From Cyclobacterium lianum (lineage in GTDB: Bacteria > Bacteroidota > Bacteroidia > Cytophagales > Cyclobacteriaceae), in assembly GCF_900143075.1 (NCBI RefSeq), contig NZ_FRCY01000024.1, positions 1 to 44,248 of the forward strand: a stretch of 44,248 nucleotides of DNA, in the 5' to 3' direction. Every line of letters begins with the position of its first letter. Positions within the stretch are counted from its first letter, which is position 1. Of the stretch, positions 43,552 through 44,248 are shown piece by piece. A program made the position numbers and the translations under genes. A model generated the notes under the pieces. It did no database searches and had not been told where the DNA came from. It saw only the letters and a program-made list of their open reading frames with translations.

Positions 43552-44248
43552 CTAGGCGTATGGTAAATAAAATTCTTTGTAAGGGTATGGTGGTTTTTCG
43601 ACCATTCTTTTCATGAGGTTTTCAAAGATTCCCTCCTTCATCTTATGCCTGTTGAAGCGATAGGTATATTCATCAATATAGGGCTGAAGATGGATTACAG
43701 AATGGTGGATACCCCTCAGCCAGGCTTTGAATAGCATCACAGTTCTGTGTAGCTGTGGGAAGTTCTTTCCCTTCTTTTCTGATTTCTCCCTGACTAGCTT
43801 GGGAAATTCACTTTCAAGACCTCTATAGCCGCTCCAACGGTCAGTTCTCACCGCTGCACCGGGAGCTATATGGTCCATCATAAAACGCTTTAAATGCTTA
43901 CGGGCAGCTGTATCGACTACACGTCCATAGATGCGGGAAACTCCCTTTCCTTTGCGCTCCACGGCCACCACCATGATCTGTTTCTTACCTTCATTGCGTC
44001 CCACAGCCTTTTCGTCCTGGCCACCCACATAGGTCTCGTCTACGTCCACTTTACCATCCATTGGGTGGTTTCCACTGCTTGACATCGCCCTCATCACCTT
44101 CTGCTTGAACAGCCAGCAGGTCTTCTGCCTAAGTTCCAGCTTCCTGCTAAGTTCAGGGCTGCTGATCCCACTTTTGCTGGTAGACACGTAGTAGACGATG
44201 TAAAACGCCTTCAAAAGGGGGAACTTGCACCGGTGGAACAGGGTCCCG
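43552..44248 (-). mobile_element. IS1595-family (ISXO2-like) transposase, N-terminus beyond window
   Basis: The frame is open to the window edge, so the gene is truncated at its 5' end; its N-terminal zinc-ribbon would lie beyond. Visible parts are FHRCKFPLLKAFYIVYYVSTSKSGISSPEL, the DDE-type catalytic core DETYVGG (first Asp), RTDRWSGYRGLE (second Asp), and the terminal HRTVMLFKAWLRGIHHSVIHLQPYIDEYTYRFNRHK. These are the ISXO2-like hallmarks. The last residues PYPYKEFYLPYA precede the stop. I could not find the terminal inverted repeats with confidence. Confidence 0.9.

Overview
The window looks like a chromosomal segment of an aerobic Bacteroidota, probably a marine or saline member of the Cyclobacteriaceae (Cytophagales). 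The pointers are a SusC/SusD pair, type IX secretion (T9SS) C-terminal sorting domains, Bacteroidota-type -7 boxes (TAnnTTTG), a DUF4221-type lipoprotein and a general lack of Shine-Dalgarno sites. The genus assignment is inference.

Region 1 (1-14539) is a polysaccharide utilization locus (PUL). It holds the 3' part of a susC gene whose 5' end in this window is frame-disrupted, a susD gene, two paralogous heparinase II/III-type lyases, a lipoprotein with a BNR/beta-propeller fold that resembles the propeller ulvan lyases, and a third, more distant heparinase-type lyase. Only lyases are visible, with no glycoside hydrolase or sulfatase, so the target is probably a uronic-acid-rich, perhaps sulfated, polysaccharide. 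Two clusters of palindromic REP-like elements sit between the lyase genes. An oppositely oriented two-gene unit (TsdA-like diheme cytochrome c plus OprD-like porin, ATGA overlap) lies inside the locus.

Region 2 (14696-29212) is conserved chromosome: surE with a secreted-protein gene, ribBA, dnaG, mrp and a NifU-C protein (Fe-S assembly), an M43-type secreted protease with a T9SS tail, a PASTA membrane protein coupled to a second T9SS-sorted protein, a rhodanese, a site-2-type membrane protease, a HAD phosphatase and a tRNA with a CAT anticodon.

Region 3 (29213-32470), just downstream of the tRNA, is gene-poor and looks like an old insertion zone. It has an 11-bp tandem repeat, a terminator, a relic resembling IS21-type end repeats, a DUF4221 lipoprotein, a four-helix membrane protein and a small protein gene behind a GC-rich, possibly structured leader.

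Region 4 (32543-42702) is a metabolic and regulatory block. A LytS/LytTR-type two-component system faces a run of exported proteins: an alpha/beta hydrolase, two tandem NTF2-like proteins and a flavodoxin. Next comes an isoquinoline-1-oxidoreductase-like molybdenum hydroxylase set in which two paralogous Tat-exported catalytic subunits flank a single [2Fe-2S] subunit.

Region 5 (42703-44248) has two small hypothetical genes and a 5'-truncated IS1595-family transposase that runs off the window end.
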